Shown: positions 6,780 through 15,788, counted from the stretch's first letter. The stretch: DNA of 16,765 nt from Candidatus Brocadia sp. (GCA_030837935.1 JAUQXU010000158.1:1-16765); one strand, 5' to 3'. Program-made: numbers and translations. The notes: generated by a model not told the origin, from the sequence alone.

Positions 6780-7622
6780 ATGAATTATTTTAAGACAACG
6801 GTACTACTCATCGCTTTGACGTTATTACTTATTTGGGTGGGAAGTATGGTTGGGGGGCAGCAGGGTGCGATTCTTGCTTTTGCAATAGCAATGGGTATGA
6901 ATTTTTTCAGTTACTGGTTTAGTGATAAGATTGTCCTGAAAATGTACGGAGCTCGGGAAGTTTCCGGACAGGAATCACCGGGCTATCATGAAATCGTGAG
7001 AGAGTTAACGATTCAGGCAGGGATGCCTATGCCTAAAATATATATCATCCCGACGAATGCTATGAATGCCTTTGCAACGGGCAGGAATCCCAATCATGCC
7101 GCAGTAGCAGTTACAGAGGGAATGCTCAATTCTCTAAAACGTGAGGAACTCAAGGGTGTATTAGGACATGAATTATCCCACATTCGGAACCGGGATATCC
7201 TGATATCTACCATAGTTGCAACGGTCGCTGGCGCTATTATGTTGCTGGCCAATATGGCCCGATGGGCTGCCCTCTTTGGCGGTTATGGCGGAAGGGATGG
7301 AGAAGATAGGGGAAACGGTTTTGCTATGTTGTTTTTAGCCATTTTGGCCCCTATTGCTGCGCTTGTCATCCAGATGGCGATTTCCCGTTCGCGGGAGTAC
7401 GCTGCCGATAAAGGGGGGGCATTATTAACAGGAAATCCTTTGGGACTGGCCAGTGCCCTTGAAAAATTACAACAGGCATCGATAGCCAGACCCATAGACG
7501 CAAATTCTGCTACGGCCCATATGTTCATTGTGAACCCATTAAGCGGCCGGTCGTTTGCCACGCTATTTAGCACCCACCCACCGATTGAAGAGCGGATTAA
7601 GAGGCTCAGGGCAATGGCTTAG
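6780..7622 (+). CDS. htpX: Membrane zinc metalloprotease HtpX (M48 family)
   Basis: An inner-membrane protease that degrades misfolded membrane proteins, usually in partnership with FtsH. The 280-aa length is standard. Membrane segments lie at about 5-20, 29-46, 142-160 and 182-202. The zinc site is HELSH (H130, E131, H134) with the third ligand E206 in SREYAAD. The conserved THPP motif (265-268) and the family hallmark NAMNAFATG (93-101) are present. Residues 167-180 are a glycine/charged loop between the third and fourth segments. GAGGAAA precedes the ATG by about 9 bases. It is transcribed from the promoter at 6653-6680 and appears monocistronic. Confidence 0.95.
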   Translation: MNYFKTTVLLIALTLLLIWVGSMVGGQQGAILAFAIAMGMNFFSYWFSDKIVLKMYGAREVSGQESPGYHEIVRELTIQAGMPMPKIYIIPTNAMNAFATGRNPNHAAVAVTEGMLNSLKREELKGVLGHELSHIRNRDILISTIVATVAGAIMLLANMARWAALFGGYGGRDGEDRGNGFAMLFLAILAPIAALVIQMAISRSREYAADKGGALLTGNPLGLASALEKLQQASIARPIDANSATAHMFIVNPLSGRSFATLFSTHPPIEERIKRLRAMA

Positions 7623-7808
7623 AAAAAATATTCAACCTTGGTGCGGTCCCGGGTGGCGCCTGACGCAAAGTTACAAGACACCAACCTTCTGGCGGCCAGT
7701 TTAAACTTCATCAGTGAAGATTTTAGGTGTCTTTGTGTCGTTGGAGTATAGATATTGCCGGAAAAAGTGTATTTTTACAAAGATAGCAATTTACATGGAG
7801 GAACATGA

Positions 7809-8120
7809 ATGGTGCACTATACTTGCGATATGTGCGGAAGACCATTGCTGGCAGATGAAGACATTAGGTATGTGGTAAAGATTGAGGTATATACGGCATG
7901 TGACGCGACGGATATAGATGACGATGATGATATAGACGAAGAAATTTGGGAGATGGAAGAAGACGAGGATCGGGATGGGTTGTCAAACCACGGAGACTCA
8001 TTAGGAAACGGAGAATATAAGACATTCCGCTTCGATTTATGCATCAAATGCCATAAAAAATATTTGCAGGACCCTTTATTTTTAAAAGCATGGAATAGAA
8101 CAAGATTTTCAGAAAATTAG
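7809..8120 (+). CDS. Small acidic zinc-ribbon protein of unknown function
   Basis: 103 aa with one cysteine pair at each end: CDMC (C6, C9) and CIKC (C78, C81), predicted to form a single zinc site. Between them is a very acidic segment (residues about 35-56, mostly D and E) after a strand-like RYVVKIEVYTA. Similar CDMCGRPLL...FDLC..C proteins occur, from memory, as conserved hypotheticals in planctomycetes. GGAGG (7797-7801) precedes the ATG at 7809 by seven bases; an out-of-frame ATG at 7805 is disregarded. It is separated from htpX by 186 bp and from leuC by 79 bp. Function unknown; a regulatory or protein-binding role is only a guess. Confidence 0.8.
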   Translation: MVHYTCDMCGRPLLADEDIRYVVKIEVYTACDATDIDDDDDIDEEIWEMEEDEDRDGLSNHGDSLGNGEYKTFRFDLCIKCHKKYLQDPLFLKAWNRTRFSEN

Positions 8121-8199
8121 ATTTCTTTCGAACATTCATCACCTTCGGTTGTTTTTCGTTTTGAAAGGAAATACAAAGCACGCTGCTATGTGAAAAGCT

Positions 8200-9468
8200 A
8201 TGGGAATGACAATAACAGAGAAGATTATCGCTGCTCATTCTGGCCTCAAAGAAGCGCATCCGGGTCAATTTGTTTACGCAAACGTGGATATCTGCCTTGG
8301 CAATGACATTACCGCGCCTATCGCCATTGAAGAGTTTGAAAAAACCGGCATCAAAAAAGTTTTTGACTCAGAAAAGATTGTATTAGTTCCTGACCATTTT
8401 ACTCCCAATAAAGACATCAAGTCTGCCCAACAGTCAAAATCCCTCCGGGTTTTTGCTGAAAAGCATCATTTGAAACATTACTTTGAGATTGGCCGAATGG
8501 GGATCGAACACGCGCTCCTCCCTGAAAAAGGGATTGTTGCGCCCGGAGACTTAGTCATAGGCGCTGATTCTCACACATGCACCTACGGTGCCCTCGGGGC
8601 ATTTTCTACCGGCGTAGGAAGCACCGACCTTGCTGCCTGTTTTGCTACAGGGAAGGTATGGCTCAGGGTGCCCGAATCGATTAAATTTGTTTTTCACGGC
8701 AAGGTAAAAAATTGGACATCCGGAAAGGATTTAATCCTCTATACGATCGGAAAGATCGGCGTGGATGGCGCACTCTATAAGTCGATGGAATTTACGGGTA
8801 GCGCTATTAACCACCTGCCCATGGATGACCGTTTTGCCATGTGCAACATGGCAATCGAGGCCGGCGCTAAAAGCGGTATCATCTCTCCTGACAAAAACAC
8901 CGAAGACTATATAAAAGGCCGGGTTAAGAAGAAATCTGTGATGTATCAAAGTGATCCTGATGCTCATTACACAAAGACATACGAATTTAATGCGGAAGAA
9001 ATCTCGCCTCAAATAGCCCTTCCCAGTTTGCCTGAAAATACAAAACCGGTGGAAGAAGTTTCAGGTATTAAGATTGACCAGGTGGTCATAGGTTCTTGCA
9101 CGAATGGAAGAATTTCAGACCTCCAAATAGCCGCAAAAATTCTCAAGGGGAAAAAGGTGCACCCTTCGATCCGACTTATTGTTATTCCGGCAACCCAGGA
9201 AATTTATAAACAGGCGTTACAAGACGGCCTGATTGAGATATTTATTGATGCTGAGGCGGTAGTTTCTACCCCGACATGCGGTCCATGTCTTGGCGGACAC
9301 ATGGGAATCCTGGCAGAAGGAGAACGGGCATTGTCTACGACTAACCGTAATTTTGTTGGTCGCATGGGACATCCCAAAAGTGAGATATATCTTTGCAGTC
9401 CCGCCGTTGCGGCCGCATCTGCAATCACGGGAAAGATTACACCACCTGATCAGATACTAAGAAATTGA
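8200..9468 (+). CDS. leuC: 3-isopropylmalate/(R)-2-methylmalate dehydratase large subunit, archaeal-type
   Basis: Large subunit of an aconitase-superfamily isomerase that moves the hydroxyl of isopropylmalate in leucine synthesis. Enzymes of this type may also act on citramalate for isoleucine. The 422-aa length matches the shorter archaeal/HacA-like class rather than the roughly 465-aa enterobacterial LeuC. [4Fe-4S] ligands are C300 (GSCTNGR), C360 and C363 (TCGPCLGG). Other hallmarks are GADSHTCTYGALG (121-133) and FVGRMGHPKSEIYL (385-398). ATG at 8200 is used; an ATG two codons later (8206) is equally possible. No strong Shine-Dalgarno is seen, and a poor promoter-like pair (TTGAAA 8161, TGCTAT 8184, 17-bp spacer) lies upstream. 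The partner LeuD is 4.4 kb downstream, beyond the activase. Confidence 0.93.
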   Translation: MGMTITEKIIAAHSGLKEAHPGQFVYANVDICLGNDITAPIAIEEFEKTGIKKVFDSEKIVLVPDHFTPNKDIKSAQQSKSLRVFAEKHHLKHYFEIGRMGIEHALLPEKGIVAPGDLVIGADSHTCTYGALGAFSTGVGSTDLAACFATGKVWLRVPESIKFVFHGKVKNWTSGKDLILYTIGKIGVDGALYKSMEFTGSAINHLPMDDRFAMCNMAIEAGAKSGIISPDKNTEDYIKGRVKKKSVMYQSDPDAHYTKTYEFNAEEISPQIALPSLPENTKPVEEVSGIKIDQVVIGSCTNGRISDLQIAAKILKGKKVHPSIRLIVIPATQEIYKQALQDGLIEIFIDAEAVVSTPTCGPCLGGHMGILAEGERALSTTNRNFVGRMGHPKSEIYLCSPAVAAASAITGKITPPDQILRN

Positions 9469-9488
9469 TGGAGAAAGCGAGTTAACCT

Positions 9489-12400
9489 ATGTCTCAGAAA
9501 AAATATATCGGACTGGATATCGGCTCTGTGAGCATTAAGGCAGTATTGATAAACGAACGTAAGGAAATTCTGGAAAACCACTATGTTCGTTCGCACGGTC
9601 AGCCAGTAGAAACATTTCTCCTTGTCTTAAGAGACATATTCAATCGAACCCATATTGATGATATTGATGGCATTGCTATTACAGGGTCCGGTGGAAAACT
9701 TGTCTCTGAATTAATGAATATTGCCTTTATCAACGAGGTGGTTGCCCATAGCCAGGCCACCACAACCTTATATCCTGAAGTGCGCACCATTATTGAAATT
9801 GGTGGCGAAGATTCAAAACTTATGCTTATTGAAAAGAATGAGACTACACAGCAAATGAAGGTTTCTGATTTTTCAATGAATACCATGTGTGCAGCAGGTA
9901 CGGGTTCGTTTTTGGATCAGCAGGCCACGCGACTTGATATTGCTATTGAAAAAGAATTTGGGGAGCTTGCGTTAAAATCTAAAAATCCGCCGCGTATTGC
10001 CGGTCGTTGCAGTGTATTTGCCAAGACAGATATGATACATTTACAGCAGGAAGGTACCCCTGTACACGATATTGTAGCCGGTCTTTGTTATGCCATGGCC
10101 AGGAATTTCAAGAGCAATATTGGAAAAGGAAAGGAATTTTCCAGGCCCATTGTTTTCCAGGGTGGTGTAGCAGCAAACATCGGCATGATTAAAGCGTTTG
10201 AGGATATTTTAGAACTCAAACCAGGCGAACTTATGATACCAAAATATTTTAATGTAATGGGGGCGATTGGCACGGTATTTACTCTTATGGATAAAGGTAT
10301 CCATTCACCTTTCCGTGGATTAAAAGAGGTTGAAGAATATTTAAGAAATCGCGGTGCAAAGGCGTCGAGCCTTGAACCCCTTCAATCGGATAATTACAAA
10401 ATCGTTGAGAAAACGCATTCAATCGTTGGTGAGGAGAAGATCGAGGCATACGTAGGAGTCGATGTAGGATCGATCAGCACTAACATTGTTGTTATCGACA
10501 AGCACAAAAATGTCTTGGCAAGACGCTATCTTATGACGGCAGGAAGGCCGCTTGAGGCCGTCAAGCAGGGTCTCTATGAGGCAGGACTTGAGGTTGGTGA
10601 CAAAGTGATTGTCTGCGGCGCCGGAACGACAGGTTCCGGCCGTTACTTAACGGGAGACTTTATCGGTGCAGACATAGCAAAAAATGAAATTACCGCACAC
10701 GCAACTGCTGCAGCAAATGTAGACAAGAATGTAGACACCATCTTTGAAATCGGCGGGCAGGATTCCAAATTTATCCGGTTAGAAAACGGGGCTATTGTGG
10801 ATTTTGCCATGAATAAAGTCTGTGCCGCCGGTACCGGGTCATTCCTGGAAGAGCAGGCGGAAAAACTTAGCGTGAGTATCAAAGGGGAATTCAGCAAGCG
10901 AGCACTCTCGTCATGCTGTCCCTCACATCTTGGCGAGCGTTGTACCGTGTTTATGGAATCTGACCTTAACCACCACCAGCAGCGCGGGACGTCCAAGGAC
11001 GACTTGCTCGCAGGGCTGAGCTATTCTGTTGTGCTAAACTTTATTAACAGAGTAGTAGAAGACAGAAAAATTGGAAATTCGATTTTCTTTCAGGGGGGAG
11101 TTGCTGCTAACCGCGGTGTAAAGGCAGCATTCGAAAAGGTAACCGGAAAGACGGTCATTGTTCCTCCTCATCATGATATCATGGGGGCCATTGGTTCCGC
11201 TATCATTGCCATGGAGGAAAGGACATGGGAAAAGTCACGGTTTAAGGGATTTGACCTCCGGCACAAAAGATACGAACTGTCTTCTTTCGTTTGCAAAGAT
11301 TGTTCAAATATTTGCGAGATTAGAAAAGTTACCATTGACGGGGAAAATCCGCTTCATTACGGAAGCCGCTGCGGCAAATTTGATGATGAAAGAACTTTAA
11401 AAAAGGGGAAGCATCTCCCCAGACTCTTCCGTGAGCGGAAGGATGCACTCTTCAATACCTACAAGAAGAACAAACCTGATCAACCGATCGGGAAAAAGAT
11501 CGGAATACCGCAAGTTTCCACTTTTTACGACCTCTATCCGATGTGGAAGGCATTCTTTACCGAGTTGGGTTTTGAGGTTATAACCTCCAGCGATACCAAC
11601 AAGGATATTATCTATAATGGTGTGGAAGTGATTACTGCAGAAACCTGTTTCCCCATCAAGGTTGCCCATGGACACGTAATAGACATGGCAGACAGAGACA
11701 TTGATTACCTTTTTTTACCCAGCGTGATCAATTTAACGCATAGTAGTCCGAAACTTACCCACTCATATGCATGTCCTTACGTACAGTGTATACCGTATCT
11801 CGTACGTTCTGCCATTGATTTTAAAGGAAAGAAATTTACGGTCTTGTCTCCTGTTATTCATTTTGAATATGGAGAAGAATATGTAAATAAGACCTTACGC
11901 CAAATCGCAAAAAGTATTGGAAGAACGGGAGAAATTGTTGAAGCAGCAATAAAGTCGGCACATGCGTCGCAGCAAAATTTTACCAAGACGCTTGAGGCGA
12001 GAGGAAGAGATATCCTGGAAAAGTTGGGGGAAAATGAAAAGGCCTTTGTGCTGATTAGCCGCTCATATAACGGCTGCGACACAGGTATGAACCTGGGACT
12101 TCCGGAAAAATTGCGAGATTTAGGCATTCTGACAATCCCGCTGGACTTTCTGAAGCTGGATATTGAAGAAGTGGCCCATGATTATCCGAATATGTATTGG
12201 AAGACCGGGCAAAAATTTCTCGCTGCGGCAAGGATAATTTCAAGAGATAAAAGGCTTTATCCATTATATATTACCAACTTTGGTTGTGGTCCTGATTCAT
12301 TTATATCAAAATTCTTTGTCAAAGAATTAGCAGGAAAACCTTGTTTAACCATAGAGATTGATGAGCACAGTTCAGATGTCGGGGCAATTACACGATGCGA

Positions 12401-13763
12401 GGCATTTATTGATAGCCTGAAAAATGTTAAACCTTTTTATCATGGTAAAAAATTAAGAGATGATGTTCCGATCCGTGTACTAGCGGAAAAAAAGAAGAGA
12501 ACAATTTACATTCCTTATATGTGCGACCACGGCAGAATGATTGCAGCCTCAATGAGGGCCAATGGGGTATTGGCAGAGGCATTGCCGATGGCAAATAAGG
12601 AGACGGTTGATGTCGGGAGAAAATTTACTTCAGGAAAGGAATGCTATCCTGCAATCCTTACAACAGGAGATATTGTGAAAAAGGCCATGAGTCCTGATTT
12701 TGATCCTGAGGCCAGCGCCTTTTTTATGGCTACAGCATCGGGTCCCTGTCGATTTGGCCAGTACAATAAGTTTCAACGTATGGTGCTCGACGAACTCGGG
12801 CTCCCCCATGTACCTATCTACACGATGGACCAGGGGGAAAATTATGATGAAGACACGAAAAACCTTGGTAACAACTTTCGCAAACTGGCATGGAACGGCA
12901 TTATGTACACCGATCTCTTGCAAAAATTACAGAGAGAGACGAGACCCTATGAATTGCACAAAGGCGAAACTGACAGCCTCTATGAAAAGCATGTGAAAAA
13001 GGCTGAGATTGCACTCGAAAAACATCTGAGTTTAGTTGAACTTGCCCGAGAAGCCAATAGTGCGTTTGCAAAAATACAGGTAGATCGGAGTAAACCCAGG
13101 CCATTGATTGGCGTCATTGGAGAGACCTACGTCAGGTGCAATGAGTTTGCAAACAATTTTCTCGCAAAGAGTATTGAACGGTTGGGTGGAGAAGCTTTTA
13201 TTCCGCCTTTTTCCGAATGGATTAATTATATTGCGCACTGCCGTAGAGAATCATGTCGCTTTGAAAAGGATTATAAGGGGCTCTTTGGTGAACTTATATC
13301 AGACGTTGTTCAGAGATACGATGCCCATAAGCTCACGAAGGTGTTTAAGGGAAGGATCAGGCATTTCCTGAAAGATGCACCGATTAAGGGTCTTATCAAA
13401 AAGGGAAAACCGTATATTGACGATTCTTATAAAGGAGACCCTGTGCTTAGTATGGGTAAAGCAATTGAATACGTTGAAGAAGGATTTGACGGCTTAATTA
13501 ATGTGATTCCTTTCCACTGTATGCCTGGGACGGTGGTAAATGGCGTGCTTGAAAGGTTTCAGAAAGATTTTTACGGCATGCCTTGTCTGAAGTTGTCCTT
13601 TGACGGCCAGGAACAATCGAATGAGGAAACTCGGCTGGAGGCATTTATGCATCAGGCATATCAAAGGATGGAAGGCAGGTTAAATTCTAAAAAACACGGT
13701 ACGGTAAGCCATAGACAAAAAGACAAAGTAAGCAGTAGGCAGTTGGCTGCAGGCAAAAGGTGA
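9489..13763 (+). CDS. Giant acyl-CoA dehydratase activase fusion (two BcrA/HgdC-type ATPase domains plus DUF2229/HgdB-like region)
   Basis: 1424 aa. The first ASKHA ATPase (about 3-270) has DIGSVSIKAVL, IGGEDSK and MCAAGTGSFL (C134), then GRCSVF (C174). The second (about 320-575) has DVGSISTNIVV, IGGQDSK and VCAAGTGSFL (C445), then ERCTVF (C485). Those cysteines correspond to the pair that holds the bridging [4Fe-4S] cluster in HgdC-type archerases, which drive electrons into a dehydratase or reductase at the cost of ATP. A four-Cys ribbon follows (C602, C605, C609, C628). Residues from about 660 to the end match the DUF2229/HgdB-like region, with many conserved cysteines (AETCFP, ACPYVQC, FGCGPDS, YMCDHG, GPCRFG, FHCMPG). 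Such fusions are widespread in anaerobes but their substrate is generally unproven. It starts 20 bp after leuC, hence probably co-transcribed. The last 20-25 residues look like repeat-derived extension. Confidence 0.88.
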   Translation: MSQKKYIGLDIGSVSIKAVLINERKEILENHYVRSHGQPVETFLLVLRDIFNRTHIDDIDGIAITGSGGKLVSELMNIAFINEVVAHSQATTTLYPEVRTIIEIGGEDSKLMLIEKNETTQQMKVSDFSMNTMCAAGTGSFLDQQATRLDIAIEKEFGELALKSKNPPRIAGRCSVFAKTDMIHLQQEGTPVHDIVAGLCYAMARNFKSNIGKGKEFSRPIVFQGGVAANIGMIKAFEDILELKPGELMIPKYFNVMGAIGTVFTLMDKGIHSPFRGLKEVEEYLRNRGAKASSLEPLQSDNYKIVEKTHSIVGEEKIEAYVGVDVGSISTNIVVIDKHKNVLARRYLMTAGRPLEAVKQGLYEAGLEVGDKVIVCGAGTTGSGRYLTGDFIGADIAKNEITAHATAAANVDKNVDTIFEIGGQDSKFIRLENGAIVDFAMNKVCAAGTGSFLEEQAEKLSVSIKGEFSKRALSSCCPSHLGERCTVFMESDLNHHQQRGTSKDDLLAGLSYSVVLNFINRVVEDRKIGNSIFFQGGVAANRGVKAAFEKVTGKTVIVPPHHDIMGAIGSAIIAMEERTWEKSRFKGFDLRHKRYELSSFVCKDCSNICEIRKVTIDGENPLHYGSRCGKFDDERTLKKGKHLPRLFRERKDALFNTYKKNKPDQPIGKKIGIPQVSTFYDLYPMWKAFFTELGFEVITSSDTNKDIIYNGVEVITAETCFPIKVAHGHVIDMADRDIDYLFLPSVINLTHSSPKLTHSYACPYVQCIPYLVRSAIDFKGKKFTVLSPVIHFEYGEEYVNKTLRQIAKSIGRTGEIVEAAIKSAHASQQNFTKTLEARGRDILEKLGENEKAFVLISRSYNGCDTGMNLGLPEKLRDLGILTIPLDFLKLDIEEVAHDYPNMYWKTGQKFLAAARIISRDKRLYPLYITNFGCGPDSFISKFFVKELAGKPCLTIEIDEHSSDVGAITRCEAFIDSLKNVKPFYHGKKLRDDVPIRVLAEKKKRTIYIPYMCDHGRMIAASMRANGVLAEALPMANKETVDVGRKFTSGKECYPAILTTGDIVKKAMSPDFDPEASAFFMATASGPCRFGQYNKFQRMVLDELGLPHVPIYTMDQGENYDEDTKNLGNNFRKLAWNGIMYTDLLQKLQRETRPYELHKGETDSLYEKHVKKAEIALEKHLSLVELAREANSAFAKIQVDRSKPRPLIGVIGETYVRCNEFANNFLAKSIERLGGEAFIPPFSEWINYIAHCRRESCRFEKDYKGLFGELISDVVQRYDAHKLTKVFKGRIRHFLKDAPIKGLIKKGKPYIDDSYKGDPVLSMGKAIEYVEEGFDGLINVIPFHCMPGTVVNGVLERFQKDFYGMPCLKLSFDGQEQSNEETRLEAFMHQAYQRMEGRLNSKKHGTVSHRQKDKVSSRQLAAGKR

Positions 13764-13864
13764 TATCTGATACATAACGTACGTAAGAAATTTACGTGTG
13801 CACAACCATTTATGACGCAACGGATAATGTTTTAAGTTCGGTGCAGAGACACTTTGCGTATTCC

Positions 13865-13900
13865 CTTAATGACTAACGAGGACTTAATGACTAACGAGGA
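13865..13900 (+). repeat. Tandem 18-bp duplication at the leuD start
   Basis: CTTAATGACTAACGAGGA occurs twice back to back (13865-13882 and 13883-13900). The unit is 18 bp, so the duplication is in frame with leuD, and each copy carries an ATG and a GAGGA Shine-Dalgarno-like core. The first copy's GAGGA (13878-13882) lies four bases before the second copy's ATG (13887). Confidence 0.9.
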
Positions 13901-14396
13901 TATGATAAAAGGTAAATGTTGGAAGTTTGGAAACAATATCAATACGGATGAAATTATTCCGGCGCGATATTTAAATACCACCGACACAAAAGAACTGGCA
14001 TCGCATTGTATGGAAGATGCCGACCCAAATTTTATGAAAAAGACTAAGGCAGGCGATATAATTGTGGCCGGCGATAATTTTGGATGCGGTTCTTCCCGTG
14101 AGCATGCTCCCATTGCCATCAAGGCTGCAGGTATTTCATGTGTTATTGCAAAGTCGTTTGCCCGTATCTTCTTTCGGAATGCCATTAATATAGGTCTGCC
14201 TATTTTTGAGTGTCCCGGGGCAGCAGAACAGATTCAGGAAGGTGATGAAGTAGAGGTCACCCTTATGAACGGAGAAATCCTCAATCACACCTCTAAAAAA
14301 AGATTCAAATTCGAGCCCTTTCCCCAGGAGATGCAAGAGATTATTCAAGCCGGGGGATTGATGAATTTTGTAAAAAAGAAGATGGCTGCTGTATAA
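13887..14396 (+). CDS. leuD: 3-isopropylmalate/(R)-2-methylmalate dehydratase small subunit
   Basis: Small swivelling subunit that pairs with LeuC. Diagnostic motifs are FGNNINTDEIIPARYL near the N-terminus and GDNFGCGSSREHAP near residue 63-76, with the substrate-binding Ser/Arg. The loop after ARYL (NTTD) is the region known to tune substrate choice in archaeal homologues, but I cannot read the specificity from it. About 169 aa, normal for the short archaeal-type class. The start is uncertain: ATG 13902 gives the family N-terminus (MIKGKCWKFG) but sits one base after GAGGA; ATG 13887 has better spacing and is chosen; 13869 and 13854 are also open. A 123-bp gap with a CGTACGTAA/TTACGTGTG hairpin (13778-13800) separates it from the activase. 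Confidence 0.92.
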   Translation: MTNEDMIKGKCWKFGNNINTDEIIPARYLNTTDTKELASHCMEDADPNFMKKTKAGDIIVAGDNFGCGSSREHAPIAIKAAGISCVIAKSFARIFFRNAINIGLPIFECPGAAEQIQEGDEVEVTLMNGEILNHTSKKRFKFEPFPQEMQEIIQAGGLMNFVKKKMAAV

Positions 14397-14557
14397 ATTT
14401 TAAATCAGAAGCGCCGGATTACAAACAGAGTCCGATGAACGAAATACCCATGATAAAAGTGTTTAGAAATTTAAAATTCGGAGTTTGTCATGTGGGATTT
14501 GTTGTTTGAAATTTCTGCGACTTTAATCATTGCCTTACTTACGTCAATAACTATATC

Positions 14558-15754
14558 ATGCAAACCTTGGAAATCACCAAAAATATTCATTGGGTGGGGG
14601 TGTTAAATGCAACCCTCAGGGTATTCGACGTAGTGTTTCAAACGCGATTCGGAAGTACTTACAATTCCTACCTTATCCTGGCAGATAAACCTACCATCAT
14701 TGATTGTGTTCATGAAAAATTTGCTCAGGAATATCTCGAAAAACTAAGATCATTAATCAACCTCAAAGACATTTGCTATATCGTGGTAAATCATACAGAA
14801 ATGGATCATACCGGGGCATTAGGCCTCTTATTAAAAGAGGCACCGAATGCCCAAATCCTGTCCACAAAGACGGCGTCCCTTTTCCTGAAAAATATTTTAC
14901 ACATGGATGTGAAAGGAAAGACGGTTGAAGATGGCGAGGGTGTTAGCCTCGGTAATAAGCAATTAAAATTTATTCATGCGCCATACTGGCATTGGCCGGA
15001 TACCATGTTTACCTATATGGAAGAAGATTGCGTACTCTTTCCGTGTGATGGTTTTGCAACCCATTTTTGTGATGAACGGCTCTTCGATGACCGGGTCGAT
15101 GACTTTACTGAAGATTTTCGGCATTATTTTGAGCATATCATGGGCCCTTACCGGAAGAAGATCCTTGAGGCAATAGAAAAGATCAAAAGTCTGGATATCC
15201 GCCTCATTGCTCCAAGTCACGGTCCTGTCCTGAGGACCGATCCATGGAAATACATTAATGCCTATAAAGACTGGAGCACGCCAGGAAAGGATCCTAATAA
15301 AAAACTGGTTTTGGTCTTTTATGCGTCCATGTACGGAAATACAAAAAAGATGGCGGAGGCGGTGGCAAAGGGCGCATCTACGATGAACACAGAAGTCAAA
15401 CTATTCGATGCTGCAAGCGTATCACCTGAATTTATGCGATGTGAGATTGAATCTGCCGACGGCATCTTGTTTGGTTCACCGACTATGAATGGCGATGCGT
15501 TAAAACCCCTATGGGATATTATCAACGTTATGTTCAGCGTTAACATCAAATTTAAGAAGTGCGCCACTTTTGGTACGTATGGATGGAGCGGAGAGGCAAC
15601 AAGACTTCTGGAGGATCGGTTGAAAGGGCTTAAACTCACCATTGTCCAGCCCCCCCTAAAGGCTCTTTTAAGCCCGACAGAGGAAGACTTGAAAAAGTGT
15701 TCTATCTTTGGATATGACTTTGCCCAATCCCTGATAACCAATTCGACGACTTAA
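14558..15754 (+). CDS. Class A flavodiiron protein (O2/NO reductase)
   Basis: 398 aa. An N-terminal metallo-beta-lactamase-like domain (about 1-245) carries the diiron site with all ligands visible: H79, E81, D83, H84 (NHTEMDHTG), H145 (YWHWPDTM), D164 (PCDGFATH) and H221 (PSHGP). A flavodoxin domain (about 248-398) follows, with the FMN phosphate loop YASMYGNTKKMA (255-266) and later GSPTMNGD and FGTYGWSGE. There is no C-terminal rubredoxin or flavin-reductase fusion, so it is class A (FprA/ROO type) and needs an external donor such as rubredoxin. It reduces O2 to water or NO to N2O in the cytoplasm. ATG at 14558 has no clear Shine-Dalgarno. It lies 161 bp after leuD and converges on the glycosylase gene 34 bp away. 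Confidence 0.93.
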   Translation: MQTLEITKNIHWVGVLNATLRVFDVVFQTRFGSTYNSYLILADKPTIIDCVHEKFAQEYLEKLRSLINLKDICYIVVNHTEMDHTGALGLLLKEAPNAQILSTKTASLFLKNILHMDVKGKTVEDGEGVSLGNKQLKFIHAPYWHWPDTMFTYMEEDCVLFPCDGFATHFCDERLFDDRVDDFTEDFRHYFEHIMGPYRKKILEAIEKIKSLDIRLIAPSHGPVLRTDPWKYINAYKDWSTPGKDPNKKLVLVFYASMYGNTKKMAEAVAKGASTMNTEVKLFDAASVSPEFMRCEIESADGILFGSPTMNGDALKPLWDIINVMFSVNIKFKKCATFGTYGWSGEATRLLEDRLKGLKLTIVQPPLKALLSPTEEDLKKCSIFGYDFAQSLITNSTT

Positions 15755-15788
15755 ATATTTCCTCTTTCACATGAACCATATTTTACTG

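Noticed and set aside
7675..7732. Inverted repeat AAGACACC/GGTGTCTT and a small hairpin CTTCA-TCAG-TGAAG followed by ATTTT after htpX
   Set aside because: The outer arms are 42 bases apart and the inner stem is only 5 bp with a four-T run; too weak to call a terminator.
8161..8189. Possible leuC promoter TTGAAA-17-TGCTAT
   Set aside because: The -10 matches only three of six consensus positions; kept as a remark under leuC only.
13778..13800. Hairpin CGTACGTAA/TTACGTGTG between the activase and leuD as a terminator
   Set aside because: The stem includes wobble pairs, is AT-rich and has no T-run after it, so termination before leuD is not supported.
15319..15741. 140-codon minus-strand frame opposite the flavodiiron protein
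   Set aside because: It is antisense to the flavodoxin domain with its FMN loop, and has no ribosome site or recognisable domain.
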